40,880 nt of DNA, taken from assembly GCA_943330855.2 (NCBI GenBank), contig CALQJI020000045.1:1-40880 (forward strand), given 5' to 3'. The DNA comes from Klebsiella pneumoniae. GTDB lineage: Bacteria > Verrucomicrobiota > Verrucomicrobiia > Limisphaerales > SXTU01. Under the pieces are notes generated by a model, which had not been told where the DNA came from, searched no databases, and saw only the letters and a list, made by a program, of their open reading frames with translations. The position numbers were made by a program, and so were the translations under genes. Positions 32,739 to 40,880 of the stretch are shown in pieces; the first letter of the stretch is position 1, and every line of letters begins with the position of its first letter.

Positions 32739-35700
32739 ATGAACCACCAAATGCTCCACCGCTCCCGCCTCCAGCGCTTCTTCACCTCCGCCTTCACGCT
32801 CTGCGCCGCCGGGCTGCTGCTGGCGGGTGCCCTACGGGTTCAGGCGGCCGCGCCCGGGCCGCGCAGCGCGACCGTGGGGCAGGAAGTGTTCCTGGGGGGC
32901 AACTTTCTCGAGCTGGGGATCAACCTTTTAGGTAGCTTCGGGACGAGCGTTGCCAAGCCGGCCGGTTTCTTGGGGACCACCAACTACCCCAGTATCGGCA
33001 TGTCCACGGACCCCGACGGCTACGGGGTGGGAACGGATCAGAGATTTGATTTCTTTTTCCCGGGAACCCCGTATGTCGCGTGGTTCGCCGGATACAAGCT
33101 CGGCGGCGTTCCCACGACGGGCGTCAATAACACGGACGAGCGCACCGGCACGATGCCGACCACGGTCGCCGACCTGTCCTCGGGCACCAACCTGATGGCT
33201 AGGTCAACCGCGACGCTGGGCGGGAACCTGCAAATCGTGCAGACCGTTTCATTCTCGGTTGATCAACGTTTTTACAAGGTGGTCGTGGGCCTCACCAATA
33301 TCGGGGCAGCCGCGATTGACAACGTGCGGTATGTGTTCGAGGTCAACCCTGACAACACCGTGGACATTGGCGGTAACTATGCCACCCGCAATGTCATCCT
33401 GAACACCTTCCAGGCGGGTGACCCGCGGGCCGTGGTGGAGGCCCAATCGGTGGCGCGTGATGCAGTGCAAACGAAACTGCCCCTGGTCTCAACTGACAAC
33501 CGGGCCCGCGTCTCTTTTGGCGGTATCCTCAGCCCAGATCAACTGGGCGTTTACGCACCTCGATATTATGATTCGGCTCGCGCCAAAGGCGACTCCGCAG
33601 AGTCAAATAATACCGTTTCCATAGCCTGCGATGTGGGCACCCTCGCTCCTGGGCAGGGCTCCACCTTCACCTACTACGTGGGCCTGGGGGATGTCTTGCA
33701 GGAGATCGAAGTTGCCGCCTCCACTTCTGCGCTCGAAATCAGCGCTCGACTGGCGGCTTCCCCCGTTGCTGCGGGCGGCACCTACGACTTCGGGAATGTG
33801 CCGGTCGGGACGACCCCCACCCCGGTCAGCCTCAGGGTTGCCAGCCTCGGAACGGATCCCGTGACGGTCACCAACATCACCATGACTCCGCCCGGCGAGT
33901 TCTCCGTGCCAGCCGTGTTCCCCGTGACGCTTGCCGGGAAAGGTGGGGAGTTCTCGGTGCCGGTGAGTTTCACGCCCAGCGCCGGCGGCACCAGAACCGC
34001 CGTGATGAGCATCATCAGCGGCGACGCAACTCGCAATCCCTACACGATCACGCTCACTGGCCGAGGGCTGGTTCCGGAAACCGAGGTGACCCTCGACGGA
34101 GGATCCACGGCGACCGTGACGGACATCAATGGCGGCAATTCGGACGATCAGCTGCACTTGTTGAGAGTTTCCACCACGCTCTCTTTCAGCGATCCCAACT
34201 TGGTTATCCGTCAGGCTGGCCAGCCCGGCCCTTTCATCAGGACGCTGTCAGTCCCCTTTGCCAGCGCGGCCAACGGACTCACCTTTGATCTGCTCGGCGG
34301 GTCGGATCAATTATTGCTGGACCAGAATGGCGGGGAGCTGCCGGCGGCCACCATCGCCGCCGGCTCAGGGGCGGATACGGTGACGGTCACCAACGGGTCC
34401 GCGCAATCCGCGATTCAACTCGCCGCCGTCAGCTACGGCAGCGGTTCGCTCTCCGGGACCTTGGGGGGCACCCTCAGCTACACCGGCCTCGAGACGCTGG
34501 TCTATCTCCGCGAAGTGACGGATGTTTCCGCCACCTTCGGAGCCAGTGCTGAAACCATCGTGGTCGCCGCCTTGGCGGGTGGGGTTACGAAGATTGATTC
34601 GAGCCAGGGCACGGAGGTGCGCCTGCGAAGCGTCCGGGGAATGGTCACCATTCTTGCCGGCAGCGGTGATGACGCCATCCAGGTCGAGGGAGCTGCTTTC
34701 GGTGGGGGGCTCACTCTCGATGGACAGGTCGGAAACAACTCGGCGCGGTTGTCGGGAGTCATCAATTCGCTGGTGGTCATCACGAACGTCGGCGCGACCA
34801 CCGTCGGCGACGCCGGACAGTTGAGCCTCCGCCTGAGTCCTAGCCAGCCTTCCGTGCTCGTGCACGCCGGCACGGTGAATCTGGCTTCCGTGCCGGTGAC
34901 CACTACCATTGATGCGCCCCCCACTCTCGGGCAGGTCATCATGCTGGTGGACAAACGCAGCGCCGGGCCTGTCTCCGGGCAGTTTCAAGGACTGACCGAA
35001 GGCGGAACGGTGGCTGCCGGGGGAAACCTGTTTGCCATTTCCTATGTGGGCGGCGACGGCAACGACGTGACCCTCACTTCCATCGGGCCGGCCTCACCGG
35101 CTCCTTGGACGCCCAGTCTCAGCGACACGAACTGGTCACGCATCGCCTCGTCCACCAACGGAACGAAACTCGTTGCCACCGTGGACGACGGTCAGATCTA
35201 CACTTCCGCCAATTCCGGAGCGACGTGGGTGGCCCGCGAAACCAAGCGCAAGTGGAGCGGGGTCGCCAGCTCCGCCGATGGCACGCGGCTGGTTGCGGTG
35301 GTCAATGAGGGACTCATTTACACGTCCTCCAACTCGGGTGAGACTTGGATCCCACGGGAGAGCTCCCGGAAATGGACGGGCGTGGCTTCGTCCAGCGACG
35401 GGTTGAAACTGGTTGCCGCCGCTTCGAGTGATCGGCTCTACATCTCGGCCGACGGCGGTGCCACCTGGACGGCGCGTGAGGAAACACGCAATTGGACCGA
35501 TACCGCGAGTTCGGCGGATGGCACGGTCCTTTACGCGACCGACGCAGGCCCCCCCACGGTCCTCACTGGTGGATTTATCTACGTTTCGACCGATTCCGGC
35601 ACGAAATGGACGGCCCGGGGACCCTCGAAGCTGTGGAGTAGAATCGATGCTTCCGCCGACGGAAGGCAACTGATTGCCCTCCCGTTTACCGGGTTCATTT

Positions 35701-38700
35701 TCGGAGCTTACCGGCTTCAGCTCTCCAGCGATTTCGGCGTCACCTGGACCGAACGCGAGGAAGCCCGCGAATGGAAAGATGTGGGTATCTCCGGAGACGG
35801 AAGCCGCATGATCGCAGTCGAGTATGTGGGAGGTTTTTTCGGCGGTGGCGTGCCAGGACGGATTCACATCTCACGGGACTCCGGAGCTTCTTGGACGCCC
35901 CAAGAGTCGCCCCGTAACTGGGGCTGTGCGGCGATTTCCGCGGACGGCACCAAACTTGCCGCGGCCGTGATCGGAGGCCAAATCTACACCTCCGCGTTTC
36001 CCTTGCAGGAAGTCACGGTGGAGTGGCCGGTCGCCAATGCCTTGGTCGATGGCGGGGTGTTCAGCTTCGGCTCCCTCACCACCCCCACCACCAACCGGAC
36101 GTTCTTCATCCGGAACATCGGCCAGGAAAACCTGACCGGGCTGAACGCGACGATCGACGGTGCGGATGCCGCCATGTTCACGGTGACGGCGCAGCCGGCG
36201 CTCGCCACGCTCCCCGGGGCGCTGGGCTACACCACCTTCACCGTGCGGTTCACTCCCACGGCCCTCGGAACTCGGACGGCGGCCCTGCACCTCGCCAGCA
36301 ACGACGGCGACGAGAACCCGTTTGACCTCATTCTCACTGGCGGTTCCCCGACCCCGACCCTTCAGTTGCTGGGCAGCAATCTCCTGATCACCAACAACGA
36401 CGCCACGCCCCGGACCGCCGACGGGACCGACTTCGGCACCTTTGACGCGGGCAAAACCAACGCCAACGCCCTCGATCATTTGAAGACCTTTACCTTCACC
36501 AATGCTGGCTCTGGGTTTCTGGTGGTGTCGAACGTGAGTCTCAGCAGCACCACCACCGGATTCTTCCCGGTCTTCACCAATCTGTTGAACGGCAATCCCA
36601 CCCTCGGCTTTCCCTTCACCCTCGCCCCCGGCCAGACCACCAACTTGAACGTGGCCTGCTTCCCGCCGGCGTATGTGGCGGGCCCTCAGACCGTGGAAGT
36701 GCAGATCACCAGCAACGATCCCCTGACGCCGGTTTACCGCTACAATCTCCAGGCCAGCGTCAACGGCGTCTCGGCGGTTAAAGCCCTTCAGGCCTACCTC
36801 AAAGGCGGCACGACTGCGGCCGGCGGGCAACTGGGCCACTCCGTGGCCATCGCGGGTGACACGGCGGTCGTCGGGATGCCTTATGAAGCCAGCGGGGTCG
36901 GCGCGGCCTACATCTATGTGCGCAGCGCCGGCGTTTGGACCCAGCAGGGGCCCAAGCTGACCGCCAGCAACCCCGAAGCGAATGACAAATTCGGTTACTC
37001 CGTGTCCATCACCGGTGACACCGTGGCCATCGGCGCTCCCGGTGAGGCCAGCAACGCCACCGGGGTGAATGGCAGCCAGTCCGACAACAGCGCCAGCAGC
37101 GCGGGCGCGGTCTATGTCTTCACCCGGAACGGCACGACCTGGTCCCAGCAGGCTTATCTCAAAGCCTCCAATACCGGAGCGAACGACAATTTCGGCGGCG
37201 CGGTCGCGGTGGCCGGCGATACTCTGGCTGTCGGCGCCCCCCGCGAGGACGGCAGCACGCCGGGCGTGAACGGCCTCTCCAACGAGTCGGCCACCGATTC
37301 CGGCGCGGCCTACGTGTTCACCCGCAGTGGAACCACCTGGAGCCAGCAAGCCTATCTCAAGGCCTCCAACCCCGGTGGCGCGGTGGAGGACTTCATGGCC
37401 ATGCCTCCCGTCTTCACCTACGGCGACAGCTTCGGCACTTCGGTGGCCATCTCCGGTGATACGGTGGTCGTCGGGGCCACCGGGGAATCGAGCAGCACGA
37501 CGGGGTTCAACCCGACCCCCAACGAGTCGGCCACCGACGCCGGCGCGGCCTATGTCTTCACACGGTCGGGGACCACTTGGAGCCAGCAGGCGTTTCTCAA
37601 GGCCAGCAACGCGGGTTCTGCTGACGGGTTCGGCAACGCCGTGGCCATCTCCGGTGACACCGTGGTCGTCGGGGCTAGCAATGAGGCCAGCTCCAGCACC
37701 ACCCAGACCGATAATAACGCCTTCGGTGCCGGTGCGGCTTACGTCTTCACCCGGAGCGTGACCACCTGGACCCAGCAGGCCTATCTCAAGGCCAGCAACC
37801 CTGGGTCGAGCGATAACTTCGGTTCTGCGGTGGCCATTGCGACGGACACCGTGGTTGTCGGTGCCAAGGGCGAGGATAGCAGCTCGACCGGCGTGGGCAG
37901 CACACCCAACGAGTTGGCCACCGATTCCGGCGCGGCCTACGTCTTCACGCGATCCGGCGTGACCTGGAGCCAGCAGTCCTATCTCAAAGCCTCCAACCCG
38001 GGTGGCGGCGTGGAGGACTTTATGGTCTCTCCCCCTGTCTTCATTTACGGCGACGCGTTTGGTTCCGCCGTGGCCATCTCGGGTGACACGGTCCTCGTCG
38101 GGTCACCCAACGAGGCCAGCAACGCCACCGGCGTCAATGCGGCGGTGACCGGGGGCACGGGCACGCAGGCGGACAACAGCGCGGCCGCTGCGGGCGCGGC
38201 CTACGTTTACAATGGTTTCGGGTCTGCGCTGCCCGCCAACAGCGCGCCCACGGGCCTCGCCCTCTCGGGCACGGTCCTGGGGGAAAACAACCTCGCCGGA
38301 GCCACCATCGGCACCGTCTCGGCCACTGATTCGGACAGCGGGCAGACGCTCACCTACAGCCTGGTCGCCGGCGCGGGGAGCACGGACAACACCGCCTTCA
38401 CCCTCACCGGCACCACCCTCACGATCAACGGCACCACGGACTTCGAGGCGAGGAGCAGCTACACCGTCCGCTTGCGGGCCACGGACAACGGCACCGGCCC
38501 CCTGAACGTCGAAAACCTTTTCACCATCACCATCACCAATGTGAACGAGGCCCCGACCGGCATCGCCTTGTCGGCCGCGAGCATCGCGGAGAACAACGCG
38601 GCCAACGCGACGGTGGGCACCCTCTCGGCCACCGACCCGGACGCCGCCAACACCTTCACCTACACCTTGGCGACCGGCACGGGCAGCGCGGACAACACTG

Positions 38701-40757
38701 CGTTCAACCTCAGTGGGGACAGCCTGCGCCTGACCGCCAGCGCGAACTTCGAACTGAAGAACAGCTACAGCGTGCGCGTGCGCTCGACCGACCAGGGCGG
38801 GCTCTTCTTCGAGAAGCCGTTCACCGTCACCATCATGGACGTGAACGAGGCCCCGACGCTCGCGGCGATTGGTGTGAGCGGCTTCGAGGACACGACGCTG
38901 ACGTTCACTGCGGCCAACTTCACGGGCGCTTACACGGATCCGGAGACGACGGCGCTGGCGAGCCTCCAGATCAAGTCCCTGCCGGCGAGCGGGACGCTAA
39001 AGCTCTCTGGGACCGATGTGACCGTGGACCAGGTGATTCCGCTGGCGAACCTGGGCAGCCTGACCTACGTGCCCGTGCTGAACGAGAACGGGGCGAAGAC
39101 CTTCACGGGGAGCGCCTCCGACGGGGCGCTGTCCTCGCCGGTGGCCACGGTGACGATGACCATCACCGCGGCGAATGACGCCCCGAGCTTCAGCATCCCC
39201 GGTCAGTCGGTGCGCCTGAAGACGGTCATCAACGACCAGTTTGGCGATGCCTCCCCCGCTTTGAATCCATCCGGCACGGGCAGTGGCTTTGTCGATCGCG
39301 GGCAGTTTCCTGGCTCCGAGACCGGCGGGGCGCTCGTCCTCAACTCCAGCGTGAATTCCACTACGGTGTATACGAGTGCTGTGGCGGACGCCGTTAACCC
39401 GTTCCAAGCCATCCCCGCGACCGTGACCTACACCTTCGGTGCCATCGAGCACACCGGGTCGCTCCCCCGGCGTTTGTGGGTTGGCTACCGTAGGTCTGGC
39501 GATACCACACCCCATTTAATAGGCCTTGTGGTTCCAGGGCTTTACCTCTCGGTCCTGCAGGTGGGGGATGTCTATTCCAATCACGGCAACCTGGTCGCGG
39601 TGAGTTCCTCGGGTGTTTCGAGCACCCTGGCCACTTGGAACTGGGCGGATCCCAATCAACTCTCCGGTCTGGCCGTGACCCTTATCACGAGTGCCACCAC
39701 GTATGAGTTGCGATTCTCCGGAGCCGCCGGCGGCACGCCCACCTTTGTGACGGGGGCGGCTACCGGTGCGTTGACGGGGTTGGGAACTATCTCGGGTAAT
39801 TTCGACGTCGGTATCCACAACCAGCGCAATGAATCCACAGCCAACCCGTCGGCGGTGAGCCTCGATTCCGTGCTGCTGCAAGCCCCGGTGCTCGCACCCC
39901 ACGACATCCCGGTGGCGGCAGGTGCCCCCGCGCAGAGCGTGGCGAATTTCGCGACGGGCTTCTCGCCCGGGCCGGCCAATGAGTCGGTGCAGACGCTGCT
40001 GGGCTACACGGTCAGCGTGGAGTCCGGCAAGACCGGTCTCTTCAGCGCGGCCCCGACGATTGCCAACGACGGCACGCTCACCTTCGCCCCGGCGACCGGC
40101 TCCGGCGGCAGCGCCCTCATCACGGTAGTGGCGCAGGACAACGGCGGCACGGACAACGGCGGCGTGGACAAGAGCACGAACACCTTCACCATCACGGTGT
40201 ATCCGTCCCAGATTGTCGTGAATAACGCCACGGAACTGGCGGCCGCGATCGCCGCCGCCGGTCCGAGCGGCACCACCATCACCTTGTCCGCGAACATGGA
40301 CCTCGCCGGCCTCGGCCCAATCACCAAGAATGTGGCCTTCACAGCGGGCGGCGGGGTCACGCTCACCGGCACGTTGCAGGTGGGCAGCGGCGGCACGGTG
40401 AGCCTGGGCGGCGGGACTTTCCCCGGCGCGTCCATCACCGTGCAAAGCGGCGGCACCCTGACCGGGAGCGGCTCGTTCAACGGAACACTGCTCGTCCAGA
40501 CGGGCGGCAAGGTGTCGCCGGGCACGAGCCCGGGCACCATCACGGCCGACAGCGGCACCTGGGCCGGCGGCGGGAGCTACGACTGGGAAATCAACAACGC
40601 CAGTGGCGCGCCGGGCACGACGGACCTGCTGACGTTCAACAACGCGTTGACGGTTACCGCCACGGCGGGCAATCCGTTCGTGGTGCGGGTGAAGACCTTG
40701 ACCGCCGCGAACCTGCCGGGCTTGCTGCCCGGCAACGGTGTCCATGACATGCGCTGA
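32739..40757 (+). CDS. Giant secreted multi-repeat protein
   Basis: A 2672-residue exported protein. Signal peptide 1-36 (cleavage near VQA-A). Residues about 38-330 form an unassigned beta-rich domain; 338-444 a choice-of-anchor D domain; 447-785 a beta-rich region with repeated GGSDQL/GSGADTV patterns. Residues about 788-1088 carry seven BNR-like repeats (WSRIASSTNGTKLVA ... SGATW). Two choice-of-anchor D domains lie at 1091-1203 and 1208-1341. Residues about 1346-1829 hold seven FG-GAP repeats (FGYSVSITGDTVAIGAPGE type). Two cadherin-like repeats (1831-2037) and a third beta-sandwich (2038-2150) follow. A domain at about 2154-2385 interrupts a further beta-sandwich, and the end (2490-2672) has autotransporter-like SGGTL/GGGTF strands. 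Such proteins are cell-surface or secreted adhesins or structural proteins. The C-terminus stops at GNGVHDMR without a PEP-CTERM or other sorting signal. Confidence 0.9.
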   Translation: MNHQMLHRSRLQRFFTSAFTLCAAGLLLAGALRVQAAAPGPRSATVGQEVFLGGNFLELGINLLGSFGTSVAKPAGFLGTTNYPSIGMSTDPDGYGVGTDQRFDFFFPGTPYVAWFAGYKLGGVPTTGVNNTDERTGTMPTTVADLSSGTNLMARSTATLGGNLQIVQTVSFSVDQRFYKVVVGLTNIGAAAIDNVRYVFEVNPDNTVDIGGNYATRNVILNTFQAGDPRAVVEAQSVARDAVQTKLPLVSTDNRARVSFGGILSPDQLGVYAPRYYDSARAKGDSAESNNTVSIACDVGTLAPGQGSTFTYYVGLGDVLQEIEVAASTSALEISARLAASPVAAGGTYDFGNVPVGTTPTPVSLRVASLGTDPVTVTNITMTPPGEFSVPAVFPVTLAGKGGEFSVPVSFTPSAGGTRTAVMSIISGDATRNPYTITLTGRGLVPETEVTLDGGSTATVTDINGGNSDDQLHLLRVSTTLSFSDPNLVIRQAGQPGPFIRTLSVPFASAANGLTFDLLGGSDQLLLDQNGGELPAATIAAGSGADTVTVTNGSAQSAIQLAAVSYGSGSLSGTLGGTLSYTGLETLVYLREVTDVSATFGASAETIVVAALAGGVTKIDSSQGTEVRLRSVRGMVTILAGSGDDAIQVEGAAFGGGLTLDGQVGNNSARLSGVINSLVVITNVGATTVGDAGQLSLRLSPSQPSVLVHAGTVNLASVPVTTTIDAPPTLGQVIMLVDKRSAGPVSGQFQGLTEGGTVAAGGNLFAISYVGGDGNDVTLTSIGPASPAPWTPSLSDTNWSRIASSTNGTKLVATVDDGQIYTSANSGATWVARETKRKWSGVASSADGTRLVAVVNEGLIYTSSNSGETWIPRESSRKWTGVASSSDGLKLVAAASSDRLYISADGGATWTAREETRNWTDTASSADGTVLYATDAGPPTVLTGGFIYVSTDSGTKWTARGPSKLWSRIDASADGRQLIALPFTGFIFGAYRLQLSSDFGVTWTEREEAREWKDVGISGDGSRMIAVEYVGGFFGGGVPGRIHISRDSGASWTPQESPRNWGCAAISADGTKLAAAVIGGQIYTSAFPLQEVTVEWPVANALVDGGVFSFGSLTTPTTNRTFFIRNIGQENLTGLNATIDGADAAMFTVTAQPALATLPGALGYTTFTVRFTPTALGTRTAALHLASNDGDENPFDLILTGGSPTPTLQLLGSNLLITNNDATPRTADGTDFGTFDAGKTNANALDHLKTFTFTNAGSGFLVVSNVSLSSTTTGFFPVFTNLLNGNPTLGFPFTLAPGQTTNLNVACFPPAYVAGPQTVEVQITSNDPLTPVYRYNLQASVNGVSAVKALQAYLKGGTTAAGGQLGHSVAIAGDTAVVGMPYEASGVGAAYIYVRSAGVWTQQGPKLTASNPEANDKFGYSVSITGDTVAIGAPGEASNATGVNGSQSDNSASSAGAVYVFTRNGTTWSQQAYLKASNTGANDNFGGAVAVAGDTLAVGAPREDGSTPGVNGLSNESATDSGAAYVFTRSGTTWSQQAYLKASNPGGAVEDFMAMPPVFTYGDSFGTSVAISGDTVVVGATGESSSTTGFNPTPNESATDAGAAYVFTRSGTTWSQQAFLKASNAGSADGFGNAVAISGDTVVVGASNEASSSTTQTDNNAFGAGAAYVFTRSVTTWTQQAYLKASNPGSSDNFGSAVAIATDTVVVGAKGEDSSSTGVGSTPNELATDSGAAYVFTRSGVTWSQQSYLKASNPGGGVEDFMVSPPVFIYGDAFGSAVAISGDTVLVGSPNEASNATGVNAAVTGGTGTQADNSAAAAGAAYVYNGFGSALPANSAPTGLALSGTVLGENNLAGATIGTVSATDSDSGQTLTYSLVAGAGSTDNTAFTLTGTTLTINGTTDFEARSSYTVRLRATDNGTGPLNVENLFTITITNVNEAPTGIALSAASIAENNAANATVGTLSATDPDAANTFTYTLATGTGSADNTAFNLSGDSLRLTASANFELKNSYSVRVRSTDQGGLFFEKPFTVTIMDVNEAPTLAAIGVSGFEDTTLTFTAANFTGAYTDPETTALASLQIKSLPASGTLKLSGTDVTVDQVIPLANLGSLTYVPVLNENGAKTFTGSASDGALSSPVATVTMTITAANDAPSFSIPGQSVRLKTVINDQFGDASPALNPSGTGSGFVDRGQFPGSETGGALVLNSSVNSTTVYTSAVADAVNPFQAIPATVTYTFGAIEHTGSLPRRLWVGYRRSGDTTPHLIGLVVPGLYLSVLQVGDVYSNHGNLVAVSSSGVSSTLATWNWADPNQLSGLAVTLITSATTYELRFSGAAGGTPTFVTGAATGALTGLGTISGNFDVGIHNQRNESTANPSAVSLDSVLLQAPVLAPHDIPVAAGAPAQSVANFATGFSPGPANESVQTLLGYTVSVESGKTGLFSAAPTIANDGTLTFAPATGSGGSALITVVAQDNGGTDNGGVDKSTNTFTITVYPSQIVVNNATELAAAIAAAGPSGTTITLSANMDLAGLGPITKNVAFTAGGGVTLTGTLQVGSGGTVSLGGGTFPGASITVQSGGTLTGSGSFNGTLLVQTGGKVSPGTSPGTITADSGTWAGGGSYDWEINNASGAPGTTDLLTFNNALTVTATAGNPFVVRVKTLTAANLPGLLPGNGVHDMR
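35100..36000 (+). repeat. Seven BNR-like repeats in the giant protein
   Basis: Seven copies of a unit of about 40-47 residues: WxxxASSxDGxxLVA...IYxSxxSGxTWxxRE. Seven copies match a seven-bladed propeller like those of sialidases and sortilin-type BNR/Asp-box proteins. The Asp-box S-x-D/N-x-G-x-T-W appears in most copies (SANSGATW, SSNSGETW, SADGGATW, STDSGTKW). Confidence 0.8.
36775..38225 (+). repeat. Seven FG-GAP repeats in the giant protein
   Basis: Seven copies of about 60-80 residues with FGxxVAIxGDTVVVGAxxE...SGAAYVFTRSGTTWSQQAYLKAS. This FG-GAP pattern makes a seven-bladed propeller as in integrin alpha. Copies 4 and 7 carry an extra NPGG-VEDFM-PPVF-YGD insertion, a sign of duplication of a three-repeat block. 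Confidence 0.88.
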
Positions 40758-40880
40758 AAATAGCGACGAGAACGACGCGTGCCGAGCGTATAACGCCGGT
40801 CCGCAGGCCGATTCTACGCGGGTCGCCGCAAGCCTCCCGACCGCTAAAAGCCCCGCCAGGAGGCGTATAACTCCAGCAAA
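40758..40880. other. Unassigned tail of the window, repeated 9-mer
   Basis: No gene is seen in the last 123 bases. GCGTATAAC occurs at 40786-40794 and again at 40863-40871 in direct orientation, 77 nt apart. The stretch is unlike the coding repeats before it. Confidence 0.6.

Noticed and set aside
32449..32742. 97-codon open frame before the giant gene
   Set aside because: It crosses the AT-rich leader and the likely promoter and has no signal, motif or sensible composition.
35871..37349. 492-codon minus-strand open frame in the giant gene
   Set aside because: It mirrors the repeated FG-GAP and anchor-D coding sequence and has no recognisable motif.
40786..40871. Two GCGTATAAC copies as integron attC sites
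   Set aside because: They are direct, not inverted, and do not match RYYYAAC/GTTRRRY; no inverted L-box pair is seen.

Overview
The window looks like a chromosomal segment (high GC by eye) of a verrucomicrobial bacterium, or a close Planctomycetes-Verrucomicrobia-Chlamydiae relative. The main clues are a PSD1-type protein (two c-heme CxxCH motifs, DUF1549, PA14, DUF1553), two Tat-targeted DUF1501 proteins, a prepilin-like protein with the H-X9-DG signature, a sialate O-acetylesterase-like SGNH enzyme, and a very large multi-repeat secreted protein. Palindromic repeats occur in several intergenic spaces. Start codons often lack a clear Shine-Dalgarno sequence. No rRNA, tRNA, CRISPR array or transposase gene was seen.

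Layout. 1-2935 (minus): glycogen branching enzyme, cut by the window edge, then Nudix hydrolase, stand-alone receiver and Dabb protein with 12-nt gaps. 3070-11766 (minus): a tight five-gene cluster of exported proteins, transcribed as beta-propeller, PSD1 cytochrome-like protein, TolB-like propeller, toroidal glycosidase-like protein, DUF1501. 11977-17080 (plus): SDR oxidoreductase, a small unknown protein and a complete ribose-type sugar ABC importer (lipoprotein, duplicated ATPase, permease), with a repeat-rich gap before the permease. 17214-22270: DUF2784 membrane protein, a tandem amidohydrolase whose first half lacks the metal motif, and a second DUF1501 protein. 22290-26627: a signalling cluster of receiver-adenylate cyclase, FadL-type outer-membrane channel, receiver-histidine kinase and a two-TM protein with a four-cysteine cytoplasmic motif. 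26828-32060: DUF3445 heme-type demethylase-like protein, MFS transporter, prepilin-like protein, small lipoprotein and sialate O-acetylesterase. 32061-32738: a repeat-rich non-coding stretch with a possible promoter. 32739-40757: a 2672-residue secreted repeat protein that ends abruptly; the last 123 bases are unlike the rest.

How it fits together. The exported operon, the second DUF1501 protein, the sialate esterase and the sugar importer suggest a heterotroph that breaks down decorated polysaccharides outside the cytoplasm and imports sugars; branching enzyme points to glycogen storage. That is inference from families. The most distinctive observations are a palindromic element embedded in frame in the DUF3445 gene, a second inverted repeat that supplies that gene's stop codon, a domain inserted into a beta-sandwich of the giant protein, and the five-gene secreted cytochrome/glycosidase cluster.
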